A DNA stretch of 21,824 nt, from positions 1 through 21,824 of the forward strand of contig JBBCJT010000018.1 in NCBI GenBank assembly GCA_037190665.1, written 5' to 3'. This document shows, piece after piece, positions 15,093-21,824 of this stretch (its first letter is position 1; every line of letters starts with the position of its first letter). The position numbers and the translations under genes are program-made. Origin of the DNA: JBBCJT01 sp037190665. GTDB lineage: Bacteria; Pseudomonadota; Alphaproteobacteria; Acetobacterales; Acetobacteraceae. The notes beneath the pieces were generated by a model. The model made no database searches. It saw nothing but the letters and a program-made list of their open reading frames with translations, and had not been told where the DNA came from.

Positions 15093-15112
15093 CCGCCCCC
15101 GGCATGGGGCGG
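15093..15112 (+). terminator. Strong GC hairpin after the GNAT gene
   Basis: CCGCCCC (15093-15099) and GGGGCGG (15106-15112) form a perfect 7-bp stem with a 6-nt loop, starting 2 bp after the TGA at 15088-15090. There is no T-tract. It may terminate or attenuate transcription into the ATC-hydrolase gene 22 bp downstream, or stabilise the mRNA end. Confidence 0.45.
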
Positions 15113-15134
15113 CGCAACACGGGGAGCACGGGCC

Positions 15135-15620
15135 ATGACCGAGGAGCGGATGGGCATCCTGGCGCAGCGGCGCATCGAGGCCGCCTTTGCCAAGGGCATC
15201 TACGAGGAGATGAAGGCCGAGCTGGGCGGCGAGCGCGCCCGCGCCATCCTCTCCCGCGCCATCATCAAGCTGGCGCAGCAGGCCGCCGCCGAGATGGCGA
15301 AGGAAGCGCCGGGCGGCACGCCGAGCCTCGATCACTTCATCGCCCTGCAATCGCTCTGGACGAAGGACGATGCGCTGCGCATCGAGGTACAGCACCGCGA
15401 CGCCACGCATTACGACTTCAACGTCGTCCGCTGCCGCTACGCGGAGATGTATCGCGCCATGGGCCTCGCCGAACTCGGCGCGGTGCTGTCCTGCAACCGC
15501 GATGGCGCGTTCTGCGAAGGCTACGATCCGAAGCTCCGGCTGGAACGCACGCAGACGCTGATGGGCGGCGCCAGCCATTGCGACTTCCGCTACACCTACG
15601 AAACCGGGGCGGGCTCCTAG
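15135..15620 (+). CDS. L-2-amino-thiazoline-4-carboxylic acid hydrolase family protein
   Basis: 161 residues from ATG 15135, preceded by GGGGAG at about 8 bp. The N-terminal half is helical (ERMGILAQRRIEAAFAKGIY). The C-terminal half has the family block NVVRCRYAEMYRAMGLAELG, then VLSCNRDGAFCEGYDP and RTQTLMGGASHCDFRY, with conserved cysteines. This matches PF14196 (ATC hydrolase), named for an enzyme converting the thiazoline to cysteine. Many members carry the name without evidence, so the true substrate here is uncertain. The stop lies one base from the stop of the convergent YbaN gene. Confidence 0.85.
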   Translation: MTEERMGILAQRRIEAAFAKGIYEEMKAELGGERARAILSRAIIKLAQQAAAEMAKEAPGGTPSLDHFIALQSLWTKDDALRIEVQHRDATHYDFNVVRCRYAEMYRAMGLAELGAVLSCNRDGAFCEGYDPKLRLERTQTLMGGASHCDFRYTYETGAGS

Positions 15621-15621
15621 G

Positions 15622-16038
15622 TCACGCGCCTGGCGCGCCGCCGGGCCGCGACAGCACGTAGGTAGCGCCCACGCCCATCAGCGCCAGCACGGCGAGCGCG
15701 AGCGGCCAGCCCGGCCGCACGAAGAACCAGAACAGCGCGAATCCCGTCGTCATGCCGATCAGCGCCGCCCGCTTTGCCCTGGGCGCGATCGCCCCGTGCG
15801 CGCGCCAGTCGCGCAGCGCGGGGCCGAAGCGCGGATGGTCGAGCAGCCATGCCTCCAGCCGCGGGGAGGCGCGGGTGTAGCAGCCGGCGGCGAGGATCAG
15901 GAACGGCGTGGTCGGCAGCACCGGCACCAGCGCGCCGATGATGCCGATCCCCAGCAGGGCGTGGCCCAGCAGGAGAAAGCCGAGGCGCCGCGTGCGTCCG
16001 GGGTGCGCCTGCTGCCCGGGCGGCGGTGCATCGACCAT
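15622..16038 (-). CDS. YbaN family (DUF454) inner-membrane protein
   Basis: 138 residues from ATG 16038. Hydrophobic segments are GFLLLGHALLGIGIIGALVP, LIGMTTGFALFWFFV and WPLALAVLALMGVGATYVL. The conserved DUF454 block is PVLPTTPFLILAAGCYTRAS, followed by PRLEAWLLDHPRFGPALRDW and a short basic linker (HGAIAPRAKRAAL). The function of the family is not known. It is probably monocistronic: it converges with the ATC-hydrolase gene, and the gene upstream on its strand ends 107 bp before its start. Confidence 0.9.
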   Translation of the reverse strand: MVDAPPPGQQAHPGRTRRLGFLLLGHALLGIGIIGALVPVLPTTPFLILAAGCYTRASPRLEAWLLDHPRFGPALRDWRAHGAIAPRAKRAALIGMTTGFALFWFFVRPGWPLALAVLALMGVGATYVLSRPGGAPGA

Positions 16039-16145
16039 GCGGCGTCTATGGCCGATCCTCTGCGAGGGCGCGAGTCACATCCGGGGACTGCGCGGCCATC
16101 GTGATGAAGGCGCCGCGCTTCTCTCTCCCGCGTGTGGGCCCGCGA

Positions 16146-17327
16146 CTAAACGACGTGCCGCGCCTTCAGGTCGGCGATGGCGTCCTTCCCGTAACCCAGC
16201 TCGCCCAGCACCTCATCGGTATGCTCACCGAGTTTCGGCGGATGCGAGGCGATCTCGCTGGTGCTGCGCGACATGCGGATCGGCTGGCCGACATAGCCGA
16301 CCTTCGCGTTGCTGCCATTCAGGTACTGCGCGACGCCGAGATGCTTCACCTGCTCGTCGGCGAACACCTGGTCGATGCTGTTGATCGGCCCGCAGGGCAC
16401 GCCGGCCTCGTTCAGCTTCGCGACCCAGTTGGCGGAGGTGTCGGTCGCCGTGGCCTTGGCGATCTCCGCGTTCAGCGCGTCGCGGTTCTCCGACCGCGCC
16501 GCCCCGGTCGCATAACGCGGGTCCTTCGCCCATTCGTCCTTGCCGAGCACCTTGCAGAAACGCTGCCAGATGCGGTCGCCGGTGGCGGCGATGTTGATGT
16601 GCCCGTCGGAGGTCGGGAACACGCCGGTGGGGATGGAGGTCGGGTGATTGTTGCCCGCCTGCTTCGGCACCTCGCCCGCCATCAGCCAGCGCGCCGCCTG
16701 GAAATCGAGCATGAAGATCTGTGCCTGCAGCAGGCTGGTGCGGACCCACTGCCCCTTGCCGGAGGTCTCGCGTTCCAGCAGCGCGACCAGGATGCCCTGC
16801 GCGGCGAAGATACCGGCGCACAGATCGGCGATCGGGATGCCGACGCGCACGGGTCCCTGCCCCGGCAGGCCGGTGATCGACATCAGCCCGCCCATGCCCT
16901 GCGCGATCTGGTCGAAGCCCGGCCGGTCCGCATACGGTCCGTCCTCGCCGAAGCCGGAGATCGAGGCGTAGACGATGCGCGGGTTGATCTTCGCGAGTGA
17001 CTCGTAGTCGATCCCCAGCCGGTGCTTCACGTCGGGGCGGAAGTTCTCGATCACCACATCCGCGCTCTCCGCAAGCTTGCGGAAGATCGCCACGCCCTCG
17101 GGGTCCTTCAGGTTCAGCGTCATGCCGCGCTTGTTGCGGTGCAGGTTCTGGAAGTCCGGCCCCTGGCGCGGCCCGCCCATCGGATCGCCGGCATCCAGCC
17201 CTTCCGGCATCTCGATCTTGATCACGTCCGCCCCCCAGTCGGCGAGCTGGCGCGCACAGGTGGGGCCGGCGCGCACGCGCGTGAGGTCGAGAACCTTGAA
17301 ACGGGCGAGCGCGGTCGAGGCGTGCAT
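16146..17327 (-). CDS. CaiB/BaiF family (class III) CoA transferase
   Basis: 393 residues from ATG 17327, fixed by AAGGAG 6 bp upstream; the frame stays open far upstream only as a GC-rich artefact. Landmarks include LDLTRVRAGPTCARQLADWG and VIKIEMPEG near the N-terminus, then NLHRNKRGMTLNLKDPEG, VIENFRPDV, GFGEDGPYADRPGFDQ and GIPIADLCAGIFAAQGI. The aspartate in PIADLCAG (Asp168) corresponds to the catalytic residue of formyl-CoA transferase (Asp169). The enzyme moves CoA between carboxylic acids in the cytoplasm. It is divergent from the GntR/TTT genes, so a role activating the imported carboxylate is a natural inference. No oxalyl-CoA decarboxylase is adjacent, and the substrate is unknown. 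Confidence 0.93.
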   Translation of the reverse strand: MHASTALARFKVLDLTRVRAGPTCARQLADWGADVIKIEMPEGLDAGDPMGGPRQGPDFQNLHRNKRGMTLNLKDPEGVAIFRKLAESADVVIENFRPDVKHRLGIDYESLAKINPRIVYASISGFGEDGPYADRPGFDQIAQGMGGLMSITGLPGQGPVRVGIPIADLCAGIFAAQGILVALLERETSGKGQWVRTSLLQAQIFMLDFQAARWLMAGEVPKQAGNNHPTSIPTGVFPTSDGHINIAATGDRIWQRFCKVLGKDEWAKDPRYATGAARSENRDALNAEIAKATATDTSANWVAKLNEAGVPCGPINSIDQVFADEQVKHLGVAQYLNGSNAKVGYVGQPIRMSRSTSEIASHPPKLGEHTDEVLGELGYGKDAIADLKARHVV

Positions 17328-17353
17328 GGCGATCTCCTTACGGGCCGATCCAA

Positions 17354-17373
17354 GCACGGCGGGCCGGCCGTGC
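17354..17373. promoter_or_regulatory. Inverted repeat in the CoA-transferase/GntR intergenic region
   Basis: GCACGGC (17354-17360) and GCCGTGC (17367-17373) are perfect inverted arms separated by 6 bp. The repeat lies 26 bp upstream of the CoA-transferase start. It could be an operator or a leader hairpin on that transcript. Confidence 0.4.
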
Positions 17374-17376
17374 AAA

Positions 17377-17388
17377 CTGTTGACAGGT
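17377..17388. promoter_or_regulatory. Candidate GntR operator / promoter -35 element
   Basis: CTGTTGACAG (17377-17386) is a CTGT-N2-ACAG palindrome in the 87-bp gap between divergent genes. It contains a perfect TTGACA (17380-17385) that could serve as -35 for the GntR gene, although no good -10 follows. FCD-type GntR proteins usually bind short palindromes of this sort in their own divergent promoter. Binding is inferred. Confidence 0.4.
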
Positions 17389-17414
17389 GACACCGCCGCC
17401 GCAACGCTGCCGCC

Positions 17415-18200
17415 ATGTCGTCGGCTACCGCCGCGCTCGAGATCGTCCGCACCCGGTCCCTCGCCTCGCTGGTCAGGCAGGAGATCGAGCGGCTGATCCT
17501 CGCCGGCGAGATCGCCCCCGGCGCGCGGCTGAACGAACAGGCGCTCGCGGCCCGGCTCGGCGTCAGCCGCGGCCCGGTGCGCGAGGCGATCCGCGGGCTG
17601 GAACGCGGCGGGCTCGTCGTCGCGGTGATCAACCAGGGCAGCTACGTCCGCCGCGTCAGCGCCGAGGAGGCGCTCGACCTGTTCGACCTGCGCGCGGTGC
17701 TGATGGGTTATGCCTGCGCGCGCCTCGCCCCGGTCATCACCGCCGACCAGCTCGCCACGCTGCGCGGCCATGTCGCGGCGATGACCGCCGCGGCGAAGGC
17801 GGACGATGCGTCGGGCTACTACGCCCGCAACCTCGCCTTCCACGCGGACCTGCAGGGCTTCGCCGGCAACGCGCGCGCGCAGCGGATCGACGACGATCTG
17901 GGCAACGAGCTGCACCTGTTCCGCCGCCGCGCGCTGGTGCAGCCGGAGAACATGCGCCAGTCGAACGCGGAACATGCGGCCATCGTCCGCGCGCTCGCCG
18001 CGCGCGACGCGGATGCCGCCCGCGCGGCCGGCGAGACGCATATCAAGAGCGGCAAGCAGCGCTTCGCGCGCAGCCATGCCGCCGCCACGGGAACGACACA
18101 GCCGCAGCAAGCGGCCACGGGAGGACGTCATGACCAGCAGCATCACGATCCGCCGCCGGAGCCTGTTCGCCGCCGGCGCGGCCAGCCTCGCAACCCCTAG
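17415..18200 (+). CDS. GntR-family transcriptional regulator (FCD/FadR subfamily)
   Basis: 261 residues from ATG 17415, without a visible Shine-Dalgarno. The winged helix-turn-helix spans roughly residues 14-83, with EIERLILAGEIAPGARLNEQ followed by ALAARLGVSRGPVREAIRGL and the wing LVVAVINQGSYVRRV. The FCD ligand domain follows (LFDLRAVLMGYACARLAP, then NLAFHADLQGFAGN, and NAEHAAIVRALAARDADAA), with the Asp/His residues expected for metal-assisted carboxylate binding. The last ~25 residues (HDQQHHDPPPEPVRRRRG) are a low-complexity tail whose codons overlap the TTT receptor gene by 71 bp. It probably senses the carboxylate imported by the TTT system and controls it and the divergent CoA transferase. 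Confidence 0.92.
   Translation: MSSATAALEIVRTRSLASLVRQEIERLILAGEIAPGARLNEQALAARLGVSRGPVREAIRGLERGGLVVAVINQGSYVRRVSAEEALDLFDLRAVLMGYACARLAPVITADQLATLRGHVAAMTAAAKADDASGYYARNLAFHADLQGFAGNARAQRIDDDLGNELHLFRRRALVQPENMRQSNAEHAAIVRALAARDADAARAAGETHIKSGKQRFARSHAAATGTTQPQQAATGGRHDQQHHDPPPEPVRRRRGQPRNP
18119..18124 (+). promoter_or_regulatory. Ribosome binding site of the TTT receptor, inside the GntR gene
   Basis: GGGAGG, 5 bp before ATG 18130. It lies within the GntR coding sequence and supports an internal start for the receptor, hence a true 71-bp gene overlap. Confidence 0.7.
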
Positions 18201-19101
18201 CCTGCTCCGCGCGCAGGAGCAGTTTCCCTCGCGGCCCATCGAGGTCGTCACCCATGCCGGCGTCGGCGGCGGCACCGACCTCACCGCGCGCATGATGATG
18301 GTGCAGGCGCCGGCCGAGTTCGGCGTGGAGTTCGTCGTCGTCAACCGCACCGGCGGATCGGGCGCCGCGGCCCTGGGCTATGCGGCCGGCAAGCCGAAGG
18401 ACGGCCACACGCTGCTGCTGATCACGCAGACGCATATCCTGACGATGATCCGCAGCAAGACGCCGACGCAGTTCGGCGATCTGGTCGCCGTCGCCCGCGC
18501 GACCGAGGACCCGCAGGTGCTGCTGGTGCGCAAGGACAGCCCGCTGCGCAACAAGGAAGACCTGCTGAAGGCGGGCAAGGAACGCGCGCTCAAGGTCGGC
18601 ATCACCAATATCGGCGGCACCGACCACGTCGCGCTGGCGAGCTTCGCCAAGACCGCCGGCATCCGCATGCCCACCGCCGTCCCGTTCCGCGGCGGTGCCG
18701 ACATCGCGATCAACATCGTCGGCGGCAACATCGAGGCGGGGCTGGTGAACCCGGGCGAGACCGACGCGCAGCTCCGTGCCGGCGAGGTGCGCGGCCTGCT
18801 CGCGATGTCGGAGAAGCGGCTGCCCGGCATGCCCGACACGCCGACCGCGCGCGAGGTGGGCATCGAGGCGGTCTACGCCACCTCGCGCGGCTTCGCGGTG
18901 CTGAAAGGCACGCCGGAGGACCGGATCGCCAAGCTGGAGGCGGGGCTGATCAAGTCCATGCAGGGGCCCATGTTCCAGGCCTTCCTGACCAATTCCGGCC
19001 AGTCGCCCGACAGCGTCGCCGGCCGCGCGGCCTGGCAGGCGCAGCTCGACCGCACCAATGAGGAAGCCAAGCAGATCCTGCCCGAGCTCGGCCTGATCTG
19101 A
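18130..19101 (+). CDS. TTT-family periplasmic receptor (Bug/TctC-like)
   Basis: 323 residues from ATG 18130. The signal IRRRSLFAAGAASLATPSLL has a twin-arginine motif (RRRSLF) and probable cleavage before QEQFPSRP. Bug-family marks follow: RPIEVVTHAGVGGGTDLTAR, FVVVNRTGGSGAAALGYAAG, HTLLLITQTHI and PFRGGADIAINIVGGNIEAG. It should bind a carboxylate in the periplasm and hand it to the TctA/TctB membrane pair encoded directly downstream (one-base TGATG overlap at 19099-19103). HAGVGGGTD replaces the more usual PFPPGGxxD loop seen in the other receptor of this window, suggesting a different ligand preference. Confidence 0.95.
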   Translation: MTSSITIRRRSLFAAGAASLATPSLLRAQEQFPSRPIEVVTHAGVGGGTDLTARMMMVQAPAEFGVEFVVVNRTGGSGAAALGYAAGKPKDGHTLLLITQTHILTMIRSKTPTQFGDLVAVARATEDPQVLLVRKDSPLRNKEDLLKAGKERALKVGITNIGGTDHVALASFAKTAGIRMPTAVPFRGGADIAINIVGGNIEAGLVNPGETDAQLRAGEVRGLLAMSEKRLPGMPDTPTAREVGIEAVYATSRGFAVLKGTPEDRIAKLEAGLIKSMQGPMFQAFLTNSGQSPDSVAGRAAWQAQLDRTNEEAKQILPELGLI

Positions 19102-19547
19102 TGCAGCGGAACCTCGACCGGCGTATCGCGCTCACCGTCGCCGCGCTGGCGGCGGCGGTGTTCGCGCTGACCTGGACTTTCCCGCCCACGCCGCCGGCGC
19201 TGGTCGAGGGCATGGACCCGGCCGCCTATCCGCGGCTGATCTGCGCGGTGATCATCCTGCTGGCCGGGGTGCTTCTCCTGAAGCCAGGATCGGACGGCGA
19301 GGCGGAGCAACCGCTGGGCCGCGTGTTCTGGATCACCATCGCGGCCTGCCTCGTCTACGTGATCGCGATCTACCTCCTCGGCATGATCGCGGCCGGGCTG
19401 CTGCTGCTGATCGGCCTCGGCTGGCTGTGGGGGGAGCGGCGGTGGCCCCTGCTGCTTGCCAGCTCCGCCGGAACCATGGCGGCGATCTGGCTGGTCTTCG
19501 TCCGCGGCTTCGGCATCCCGCTGCCGCTCGGCGTTTTCGGGGACTGA
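19101..19547 (+). CDS. TTT small membrane subunit (TctB family)
   Basis: 148 residues with about four membrane helices, the usual TctB topology: RIALTVAALAAAVFALTWTF, LICAVIILLAGVLLL, VFWITIAACLVYVIAIYLLG followed by a Gly-rich helix, and ASSAGTMAAIWLVFVRGFGI. The segment VEGMDPAAYPRL after helix 1 is the typical DP..FP-like element. The C-terminal GFGIPLPLGVFGD is conserved in the family. It associates with TctA in the inner membrane. The start shares a base with the receptor stop, and TctA starts 3 bp after its own stop. Confidence 0.93.
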   Translation: MQRNLDRRIALTVAALAAAVFALTWTFPPTPPALVEGMDPAAYPRLICAVIILLAGVLLLKPGSDGEAEQPLGRVFWITIAACLVYVIAIYLLGMIAAGLLLLIGLGWLWGERRWPLLLASSAGTMAAIWLVFVRGFGIPLPLGVFGD

Positions 19548-19550
19548 GCG

Positions 19551-21029
19551 ATGGAAGGCTTTCTCGGCGGGATGGCCATCCTCGGCGATCCCTACATCCT
19601 CGCCGTCATCCTGTTCGGCACGGTGATCGGCATCGTGGTCGGCGCGCTGCCCGGCATCAGCGGCTCCACCACCACCGCGCTGCTGCTGCCGCTGACCATC
19701 ACCATGACCCCGGTCGCGGCGATCTCCTTCCTCGGCGCCATCTACTGCGCGGCCAATTTCGGCGGCTCAATCACCGCCATCCTGGTCAACGCGCCCGGCG
19801 ATCCCTCGGCCTCGGCCACCGCGATCGACGGCTACAAGATGGCGGCGAAGGGGGAGGCCGGGCTCGCGCTCGGCATATCGGCGATCGCGTCCGCGATCGG
19901 CGGCATCTTCTCCGTGATCGTGATGATCATCGCCGCGCCGCTGCTGGCGCGCGCGGCCTACAATTTCGGCCCGCCGGAGTATTTCGCGCTCGCCGTGTTC
20001 GGCCTGTCGATGTGTGCGGCGATCGGCGGCGACAGCCCGGCGAAGAACCTGATCGCGGCGGCCGCCGGCGTGCTGATCGCCACCATCGGCATCGACATGA
20101 CGACGGGGGTCGAACGCTTCACCTTCGGCATCTACGACCTCACCGACGGCGTGAACTTCGTGCCCGCGCTGATCGGCCTGTTCGCGGTGGGCGAGATGCT
20201 GGAGCAGGCGGCGCAGCGGGCCGCGCCCGCCGTCGCGATCCACATGGACAAGGTGCGCATCCCGGGCCGCGCCGAGTTCCGCAAGTGCTTCAAGGCGATC
20301 TCGCTGTCGTCGATCCTCGGCACCGCGATCGGCGTCCTGCCGGCGCTCGGCGCGACCACCTCGGCGCTGATCGCCTACAACGAGACGCGGCGCTGGTCGC
20401 GTTACAAGCACGAGTTCGGCCACGGCGCGATCGAGGGCGTGGCCGGGCCGGAAGCGGCGAACAACGCCGCGGTCGGCGGTGCGATGGTCCCCACGCTGGC
20501 GCTCGGCATTCCCGGCAGCACCACCACCGCGATCATCCTCGCCGGGCTGATCGTGCAGGGCATCAGGCCGGGCCCGCACCTGTTCACCGAACAGCCGACG
20601 CTGCTCTACGCCGTGTTCGCCTCGATGCTCGCGGCGAACCTGCTGTATCTGGTGCTGGGGCTGGGGGCGGCGAAGTTGTTCGCGCGCATCGCCATGATCC
20701 CTGCCCCGATCCTGTGGCCGGGCGTGCTGGTGCTGTCGGTGATCGGCGCCTACGGGCCCGAGCAGTCGATGGGCGATGTGTATGTGATGTTCGCCTTCGG
20801 CGTGCTCGGCTTCCTGTTCCGCCGCTTCGGCTTCGCACCCGCGCCGCTGATCATGGGCCTCGTGCTGGGCAAGCTGCTGGAGGAATCGCTCAAGCAGTCG
20901 CTGCTGATCTTCGACCAGAGCTGGCTCGGCTTCCTCGGCCGGCCGATCGCGATGACTATGCTCTGCATCACCGCGGCGGGGCTGCTGCTGCCGGCGCTGG
21001 GACGGCTGCGGACCATGCGGCGGGCCTGA
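19551..21029 (+). CDS. TTT large membrane subunit (TctA family)
   Basis: 492 residues, the usual TctA length, with about a dozen membrane segments. Two family repeats are clear: GALPGISGSTTTALLLPLTI (residues ~31-50) and ALGIPGSTTTAIILAGLIVQ in the second half, the twin PG.SGSTTTA loops thought to line the transport path. Others are FGGSITAILVNAPGDPSASAT, GGDSPAKNLIAAAAGVLIAT and QGIRPGPHLF. It is the secondary, ion-gradient-driven translocator for a carboxylate captured by the receptor. The gene is complete and ends just before a hairpin, closing the GntR-receptor-TctB-TctA operon. Confidence 0.97.
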   Translation: MEGFLGGMAILGDPYILAVILFGTVIGIVVGALPGISGSTTTALLLPLTITMTPVAAISFLGAIYCAANFGGSITAILVNAPGDPSASATAIDGYKMAAKGEAGLALGISAIASAIGGIFSVIVMIIAAPLLARAAYNFGPPEYFALAVFGLSMCAAIGGDSPAKNLIAAAAGVLIATIGIDMTTGVERFTFGIYDLTDGVNFVPALIGLFAVGEMLEQAAQRAAPAVAIHMDKVRIPGRAEFRKCFKAISLSSILGTAIGVLPALGATTSALIAYNETRRWSRYKHEFGHGAIEGVAGPEAANNAAVGGAMVPTLALGIPGSTTTAIILAGLIVQGIRPGPHLFTEQPTLLYAVFASMLAANLLYLVLGLGAAKLFARIAMIPAPILWPGVLVLSVIGAYGPEQSMGDVYVMFAFGVLGFLFRRFGFAPAPLIMGLVLGKLLEESLKQSLLIFDQSWLGFLGRPIAMTMLCITAAGLLLPALGRLRTMRRA

Positions 21030-21034
21030 AGCAG

Positions 21035-21058
21035 GCGCCCGCCTCTCCGGGCGGGCGC
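21035..21058 (+). terminator. Hairpin terminator candidate after tctA-type gene
   Basis: GCGCCCGCC (21035-21043) pairs perfectly with GGCGGGCGC (21050-21058) around a 6-nt loop, 5 bp after the TctA stop. It has no T-tract, as is often so in very GC-rich genomes. Confidence 0.6.
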
Positions 21059-21209
21059 ATCGGAGGTCGCGGTCTTCGATTCAGGATGGAGGAACGGTGC
21101 GAAATATGCATCGTGTCCGCCGTTGCGATATCGGATCGCCGGGCCGGGACACGGGCCCGTCGGCCGATGCGCAGGCTGGGGATAACGAGCCGGGGGATCG
21201 CGTGTGACG

Positions 21210-21824
21210 ATGATACGGACCGTGCTGCTGGCCATCGCGGCCGCGGCATCGCTGCCTTCGGGCGCGGAGGCGCAATCCCGTCCACCCATCCCCGCCGCCG
21301 TCTTCGCCCATATCGACCAGCTCGACCTGGGATGCCGCGCGCGGGGCGGACGTGCGGGCGAAGGGCGCTTCATCGTCGCGCAGGATTTCACCGGCGACGG
21401 CCGGCCCGACTACCTGATCCCGGAGCACGACTACGTCTGCACCGGTCGCCCGCAGGCCTATCGCCGGCGGGATGGCGAGGCGCGCATCGCGCTGTTCGTT
21501 ACGGACGCGCAGAACAACGCCGTCCGTGCCTACTACGAATGGGTCCTGTCCTACGAGGTGATCGCCGGGCAGCCCGCCCCGGTGCAGGTCGTGCGGCAGG
21601 GGGCGTTCTGCGGGCCGGGATCCGCACCCCGGACCCGGTGCAGCGCGCGGCTCGAATGGACCGGCCGCATCTTCGCCCACGGTCCGCTGACCGTCATGGA
21701 TGCGCCGCCGGCGGTCGCGGCCGCGCCGGTTCCGGCGCCGATCCCGATTCCGGGCGCCGGGCCGGGCGCAGGCGAACCGCCCGCCGAACCGGCGCAGGTC
21801 GCCGCCAGCCTGGCGGCCGCGGAC
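21210..21824 (+). CDS. Secreted protein of unknown function, partial (C-terminus beyond window)
   Basis: 205 residues from ATG 21210 to the window end, with no stop met; a GTG at 21204 is an alternative start. The signal peptide MIRTVLLAIAAAASLPSGAEA is followed by QSRPPIPAAVFAHIDQLDLG. A DFTGDGRPDYLI segment (about residues 64-75) has the spacing of an EF-hand/FG-GAP-like calcium loop and often occurs in DxDGDxxxD-type secreted proteins. Four cysteines (at LGCRA, YVCTG, AFCGP and TRCSA) could form disulphides in the periplasm. From about residue 168 the chain becomes rich in Pro and Ala, a likely flexible linker. I do not recognise the family. It lies 180 bp after the TTT operon and is probably its own unit. 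Confidence 0.75.
   Translation, partial: MIRTVLLAIAAAASLPSGAEAQSRPPIPAAVFAHIDQLDLGCRARGGRAGEGRFIVAQDFTGDGRPDYLIPEHDYVCTGRPQAYRRRDGEARIALFVTDAQNNAVRAYYEWVLSYEVIAGQPAPVQVVRQGAFCGPGSAPRTRCSARLEWTGRIFAHGPLTVMDAPPAVAAAPVPAPIPIPGAGPGAGEPPAEPAQVAASLAAAD

Noticed and set aside
16146..18350. A 734-residue open frame on minus spanning the CoA transferase and the whole divergent GntR gene
   Set aside because: Only the part from ATG 17327 matches a family; the rest is antisense to a well-supported GntR gene and arises from the scarcity of stops in GC-rich DNA.
1..21824. Search for tRNA, rRNA, CRISPR repeats, insertion sequences and prophage genes
   Set aside because: No cloverleaf-like tRNA ends, regularly spaced repeats, transposase motifs or integrase motifs were found by reading the window.

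Overview
The window is a compact, very GC-rich bacterial chromosome segment. No gap between genes exceeds about 180 bp, and genes are often joined by 1-8 bp stop/start overlaps. The GC bias, the abundance of tripartite tricarboxylate transporter (TTT, Bug/TctC) and branched-chain-type (HAAT) uptake genes, a CaiB/BaiF CoA transferase and an FCD-type GntR regulator suggest an alphaproteobacterium of the Rhodospirillales/Acetobacteraceae kind (Roseomonas-like). That placement is inference from gene content. No rRNA, tRNA, CRISPR array, transposase or phage gene was seen.

Layout. (1) Positions 1-3696, minus strand: a nucleoside 2-deoxyribosyltransferase, then a split UxaA-family lyase resembling sulfolactate sulfo-lyase SuyA/SuyB, a TTT periplasmic receptor and an Ldh/ComC-family 2-hydroxyacid dehydrogenase cut by the window edge. 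The last three genes are coupled by 4-bp overlaps. Together they look like an uptake-oxidation-lyase module for a sulfonated or sugar-acid 2-hydroxyacid; (R)-sulfolactate is the best guess. (2) 3780-5381, minus: a polytopic GT-C-like membrane protein whose start collides head-to-head with the next gene. (3) 5380-11163, plus: a KynB-like alpha/beta hydrolase, a complete HAAT ABC transporter (binding protein, two permeases, two ATPases) and a cupin, arranged as one tight operon. (4) 11193-11813, minus: a small HExxH protein resembling the M91 (NleD-type) metallopeptidases, convergent with the cupin. (5) 11922-13706, minus: a DUF1028 protein followed by an orphan Tat-type substrate-binding protein. 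(6) 13805-16038: Sel1-repeat protein, GNAT acetyltransferase and ATC-hydrolase-family protein on plus, then a YbaN/DUF454 membrane protein on minus. (7) 16146-21029: a CaiB/BaiF CoA transferase on minus, divergent from GntR regulator, TTT receptor, TctB and TctA on plus, with palindromes in the shared 87-bp intergenic region. This reads as a regulated carboxylate uptake and CoA-activation locus. (8) 21210-end, plus: the start of a secreted protein of unknown function.

The common theme is scavenging of organic acids and amino-acid-like compounds, with uptake genes set beside one or two enzymes. The points most worth a second look are the M91-like protease, the suyAB/TTT/Ldh module, the DUF1028/binding-protein pair, and the GntR/CoA-transferase intergenic region with the 71-bp GntR/TTT gene overlap.
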